Below are positions 59,680 through 64,000 of a stretch of 64,000 nt of DNA, piece by piece. Each line of letters begins with the position of its first letter. Position 1 is the stretch's first letter. The position numbers were made by a program, and so were the translations under genes. Source of the stretch: Mytilisepta virgata. Its lineage: Eukaryota; Mollusca; Bivalvia; Mytilida; Mytilidae. The DNA is taken from contig CM051521.1 in the NCBI GenBank assembly GCA_028015205.1, positions 100,912,513-100,976,512 on the forward strand. Reading direction: 5' to 3'. The notes under the pieces were generated by a model. The model worked only from the letters and a program-made list of their open reading frames with translations, was not told the DNA's origin and did not search any database.

Positions 59680-60760
59680 TGGTCAGGCAACATTTGTCTG
59701 AAAAATCTCATGCATACCATTCAAGCCTAAAACTGTGTCCAAGATCGGCTGACAGGTCTCAGACTGTACCCACCAAAAACAATCTAGACCTAAATGGTGG
59801 GTCTAAATACATTTATAACATTTGTTGAGAAATGGACTTGGGATGAGAGTCACTCAAGTCTAAAATTGTGGTCCAGTTTAGGTGTCTACCTACCAAATAC
59901 GGTTGGTCTATGTATTGCAGTAAATGGCCATTATCCCAAAACGTGAAACCGGTCACACAAGCATGAAATAAAGGTCAAAGTTAAGGTGTCAAATGTTTCA
60001 GTGGTATATACCCACTAGGAACTTCTATCAACCAAATACTATGGGTCTAGTAAGTACAGTTACTGAGAAATAGACTAAATCAAGACAATGTTTATTAAGT
60101 CACTAAAGCTTGAAATTTAGATCAAGTTCAGCTGAAAGGTGTTAGACTGGCATGTATTCACTAAGAACTATCTACAGACCAAATATGATGGTTCTAGTTA
60201 TAACAGTTGTTGAGAAATGGACTTAATCTCGAAAATATAACACAAGTCACTCAAGCGTGAAATTGAGGTCAAGGTCTAGAGACACGTGTCAGACTGGCAT
60301 GTGTCCATTAAGAAATGTCTATTGACCAGATATGGTGGGCTGTGGTATTACAATTGGTAAGAAATTGACTTAATCACGAAATTGTGACACAGTTCATTCA
60401 ACCGTGAAATTGAGGTCAAGGTCAAAAGACAGATGTCAGACTGATATGTACCCACCAAGAACTACAAAAATGTATCTATTAACTAAATATGGTGGGTCTA
60501 GGTATTATATATAGTTGCTGAGAAATGGACTTAACCATGAAAATGTGACAAAGTCACCCAAGCATGAAATTGAGGTCAATGTCCCAAGCCACGTGTCAGA
60601 CTGACATGTGCCTACTAAGAACTATCTACAGACCAAATATGGTTGGCCTAGGTATTACAGTTCTTTAGAAATTTATTTAACCACGAAACTTGAAACAAAT
60701 CTTACATACATGTATATGTTTACGAAGTCAGTAAACCATGAAAACGATGTCAGGGTCACA
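59680..60760. repeat. Diverged tandem array, period about 145 bp
   Basis: About seven units. Each has GAGAAATGGACTTAA, a CACTCAAGCGTGAAATTGAG block, GGTCAAGGTCAA, CAGACTGGCATGTGTCCA, AAGAACTATCT and ATATGGTGGGTCTAGGTATT. Unit starts lie near 59830, 60072, 60214, 60360, 60522 and 60668. Identity between neighbours is moderate, so the array is old. The 82-codon frame at 60608-60856 is not a gene. Confidence 0.85.
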
Positions 60761-61629
60761 AGACAAGTATACTGCGGCAAAGTATATACGATAAGGAATA
60801 TGTGGGCCAACATTCTTAATGTAGGTATTTTGTGTCCAAAGTTATTAAAAAATTAAATTACGCCGCCACCGCCGGAAAGTAATAGCTATATTTCGCCTTT
60901 CGAGACTTTTCGTCGCAGGCGAGACAATTATGACTTCAATGAAAATTCATGCAAATACATTTACCACATAGGTTTAATTTTATGTAGTGCTCATGCGTGC
61001 GCCTCCTCTATGATAAGACTCATCGGTAAAGCTCACAATACTGTTATCTGAAACTTATTGGAAATAACTTGCATATAGAAAACAGACAAATGAATTTTTG
61101 TATGATACAAAAACATTTATCTTTTACTTGTTTGAATATGCAATAATGCTTTTATTAATTAGTATCAGTCTTAAATAAACGAACATCAATCCGGTTATGT
61201 CTTTAATTCGACAGTTAGTGTTGTTTCAATGATAAATAACTTTCAGTTTAAAGCGCTACATATCCGTTGTTATTTAAATAACACCACAGATGCTATGGTT
61301 ATGATTCAGGAGGTTGGCACCTTCGGCAGATTTGTTTCCAGATAGGACACCACGTAAGTTTCTCTCGCTGATCTCAGGGGCGAAACTGACGGTCTGTTGA
61401 ATTCATGAGTTGCTAACAATACAAAACAGGCCGAGAACATGGGTGTTTGGAAGCTTTTCTAAATTCTTACAGCTTCAGGACTTGTCGAATACGTGGCTTC
61501 CTTACTCAGCCATGTTACACACTTCATTGCATATTTATCTTTCACTGGCAAATTATTTTTTATAACTAAAACTGACGTAGTGCAGTTGGTTTTCAATGCA
61601 CGTTATTGAAAGTTACAGATATTACTTCT
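60761..61629. other. Non-coding stretch
   Basis: Nothing recognised. 60860-60930 is locally GC-rich (CGCCGCCACCGCCGG). Confidence 0.4.
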
Positions 61630-62760
61630 CATTTCATGGTTCGTAAAATGCTTGAAGGTATGTGTAGGCTGAAAAGTAGGTCTACTTAATCACTGTGTGA
61701 CTTTGCGCTTCTGCGCGTTGGAGAAGTAGCGGTGGTCAATTATAATGAAATTGTTAGAATCTTTGCAGCAAGACATATAAAAATAGTTGAAGAAATTCAT
61801 CATATTGAACTTACTTGTCAAAAACAGTCTAATTGTGAAAGGGGGAAACCATTGAATCAGGCTCTATAATGTGCCAGGTACAAAATATTCGTAGCTATTC
61901 GGCAAACCTCTTATACGTTATCAGTTTACTGCAGTTTTATCTAAGATACTGTCTAGTTTAGGAATCGATACTACGATATACAAGCATGGGGGCAGAAAAT
62001 GTTTACTATTAAAATGGGGACAGAACAGCAAATAAAAACTATGGGTATTTGGAAATCAAATGCTTATCAATCCTATATAAAGATACCACAAATAAAATTA
62101 AAATTTATTTCAGGATAAGTTCAGATCTGGATAGTTAGATCTTCAATAGTTAAGAGAGATTTTGTAGCTGCACGGTCAGATCGGATAGAATTAATTTCGG
62201 GCTGCAACATAGGATTCAAGCAGATTTATTGTGGCACGGTAAAGGTGGAATGTGGTGGCATTAGGTTGTTCGAAAGATCAAACATTTGTTCACTTTGGAT
62301 GATACATGTATACCTGATATTCTTATAATTAATTGTTGGGGAAATGACTTGCAATTTTCTTCACCAAAGAAGCTGTAGCAAAGAATAAGATTGATTTAGG
62401 GTTAATAAAGAAATTTGTTGCTGGTACAAAGTTAATTTTGTCCCAAATTTTGCCGCGCCCCGAAAGGAAGCACAAAAATGCAATAAAATTGAGAAGTCCA
62501 GAAAGAAAGTCAATCGTGCAGTAGCGAAGGAGGTACAAAATGTAGTTTATAATTTGGGCGGTGGATACATTAAGTACCCAGATATTTCATTTCATAGAAA
62601 TGAATTATTGTTGGATGATAATGTACATCTTTCACCTACAAAAATCAATATTTTACATGGATGTATTGAATCGATTTACTTTGACTTTAAGAATGTTTTC
62701 CCGTATAGTTTACAATGAATTCTGGGCCACGGTTTGCGTTAAAATTCATTCCTTTGCTGA
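61630..62760 (+). mobile_element. Tyrosine recombinase and SGNH hydrolase relic (Ngaro-like 3' part)
   Basis: The recombinase is seen first: LLRVGEVAV (about 61708-61735), which holds the box I arginine; then RYQFTAVLSKILSSLGIDTT (61917-61976); then QIKTMGIWKSNAYQSYIKIP (62029-62088), where the usual GRW is GIW. Next come blocks of an SGNH-type hydrolase: a WIVRSSIVKRDF entry (62130-62165), WGNDLQ (near 62338-62355) and DDNVHLSP (62605-62635), with SQILPRPERKH between them. The order recombinase then SGNH domain is known from Ngaro-type retrotransposons. Frames change repeatedly. It is probably the 3' half of the relic at 56775-58800, separated from it by about 2.8 kb that includes the 145-bp array. 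Confidence 0.65.
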
Positions 62761-63308
62761 TCATAGGAGGAAATGAAATTTTCAATATTCAATCTACGTC
62801 ATTTGGACATTCCAGTTTACCGCTGTTCTCATGGTGGCTAAGATTAAAACTGTTTGCATGCTGAATTATGTTTTTCATTTGTATCTTTACCGTTGTCTAA
62901 ATTCATGCCAATTATAATAAAATTTAATCATAAAATCATATAATTATTTCATTGTTTGTCATGTTGTACAAAGTCCAATATTCTTTACTCACTGTAACCA
63001 TATTTAGTTGTAAATTAAAACACACATGAGGTAGTATTTCAGATAACTAAAAATCGTATGACATTTTATCACACTATTCGAAAGAGGAGGAAGTTTTTTG
63101 CAGATTTTCTTCCGATAAAAATCAATTTTTGTAAAATTTTACTAAATCAACCTTCGGAATCATTGAGAGTTAAGAAATATTTTACAAGGATCTATATTTT
63201 ACTAATTTTAATGTTAAACCATATTTAAAAAGTAAGTACAATATGTTTTATATGAAACTGAACGATCTTCTACGTTCATACGTACAAGTATATTTTTCTC
63301 CTTTACAC
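62761..63308. other. Upstream region of channel gene 6
   Basis: AT-rich. It should hold the promoter and untranslated first exon of the last channel, but no unambiguous core promoter element was identified. Confidence 0.4.
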
Positions 63309-63370
63309 GTAAGTTGAAGATCGGTTATATATTTGTATTTACTCATGTAACATTTTTTTTTTAATTGTAG
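63309..63370 (+). other. Presumed end of 5' UTR intron of channel gene 6
   Basis: TTTTTTTTTTAATTGTAG ending at 63370 is a strong acceptor 14 nt before the ATG. GTAAGT at 63309 is the nearest donor but would give only a 62-bp intron, so the true donor may be farther upstream. Confidence 0.4.
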
Positions 63371-63384
63371 CTGCAGACATCACC

Positions 63385-64000
63385 ATGTCTACGTTGAAGA
63401 ATCTTTTTCGTGCAACTTTTGTTTTGCCATTCTCGGCAGGAAACCCAAAAGATCGTGACGATAATGGTCGAATTTCCCACGACGGAAGTATATCAGGATT
63501 GGTGTTTCTTGTGAGTGTTGTGGTTATCCTTTGTCTGATTCTGGTGATAGGGTCTGCCGGCCAAAACTATGATTCCGTTCACGTTAATCTCTTTATAAAT
63601 ACTATGGCAGTAACGGCCTCTTTAGCAATAGTTATATGTGTAGCTCTAAGCATATATGCAACTATAAAACGTGACATTATTGTTCCGAATCAGCATTGGG
63701 ATATTAGTGGAAAAATCATGCTGATATTTCTCTGGCTGTTTACTTTTGCGAGTATATCTTACAGCTGTATATATTTGGCATTCCACGTAGACTGTTTGAG
63801 AGAAGGGAACAACAGCCATGCAACTTCAAAGGGGCGAGTAGCTTGTGACATTATTTTGTTTTTGTTTCGTTTGATCCAAACTGGATTTTTAACACGTTTT
63901 AGAAAATATGTATTTAAGAGTAGCCTCGTGCTATATTATGGTTTGCTTATTTTATTTCTAACAAATATTTCAGTGATAGTTATACAATTTGCGGAATCAC
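63385..64000 (+). CDS. Otopetrin-like proton channel 6 (cut by window end)
   Basis: The ATG at 63385 opens a frame that stays open to the last base, 205 codons. It reads FRATFVLPFSAGNP, ISHDGSISGLVFLVSVVVIL (TM1), FLWLFTFASISYSCIYLAF (TM3), HVDC with Cys137, FRLIQTGFLTRF (Q165, TM4) and YYGLLILFLTNISVIVI (TM5). These align without gaps beyond a residue or two with channels 1, 3 and 5, so it is the N-terminal 40% of a sixth otopetrin. TM6, the linker and the C-terminal half lie beyond the window. Same strand as channels 1 and 2, and separated from channel 5 by the transposon-rich 53.7-62.8 kb region. Confidence 0.92.
   Translation, partial: MSTLKNLFRATFVLPFSAGNPKDRDDNGRISHDGSISGLVFLVSVVVILCLILVIGSAGQNYDSVHVNLFINTMAVTASLAIVICVALSIYATIKRDIIVPNQHWDISGKIMLIFLWLFTFASISYSCIYLAFHVDCLREGNNSHATSKGRVACDIILFLFRLIQTGFLTRFRKYVFKSSLVLYYGLLILFLTNISVIVIQFAES

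Overview
The window looks like nuclear DNA of a bivalve mollusc, most likely a mussel. It is AT-rich, eukaryotic, crowded with decayed transposons and tandem repeats, and its few intact genes are metazoan. The species is inferred from the type of repeats present, not from a database match.

The intact genes are one family: six otopetrin-like proton channels between 31.8 kb and the right edge. Two are on the + strand (31878-33413 and 35023-36636), three on the - strand (40935-42560, 46939-48519, 50826-52403), and one more on the + strand starts at 63385 and runs off the window. Each coding region is a single exon. In each, a splice acceptor lies 10-36 nt before the ATG, so all seem to carry one intron in the 5' UTR. 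They share a QT motif in TM4, an E in TM6, a YFQT block in TM10 and an FYRFKCF block in TM12, which together identify otopetrins. They also share two probably extracellular cysteines, and a dileucine sorting-type motif in the otherwise variable cytosolic linker between the two halves.

1-31 kb holds no host gene that I can support. It contains three Penelope-like reverse transcriptase relics (about 870-2440, 19157-19580 and 24283-25930). The first is split by a 1041-bp inverted-repeat transposon with an exact 8-bp target duplication. It also has a frameshifted LINE (14387-16785), an 806-bp satellite in 2.6 almost identical copies (17027-19156), minisatellites with 26-bp and 32-bp periods, a tRNA-derived SINE (20460-20728), and two composite repeats with terminal hairpins (21674-23103, 26573-27760).

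53.7-62.8 kb, between channels five and six, is a transposon graveyard. It holds a LINE 3' end, a Harbinger transposase fragment, a 528-bp tandem duplication, and a broken tyrosine-recombinase retrotransposon. The latter has gag, RT and RNase H traces at 56.8-58.8 kb and recombinase plus SGNH hydrolase traces at 61.6-62.7 kb, separated by a 145-bp tandem array. Channel copies probably arose by tandem duplication, and inverted dispersed repeats around them may have helped change orientation.
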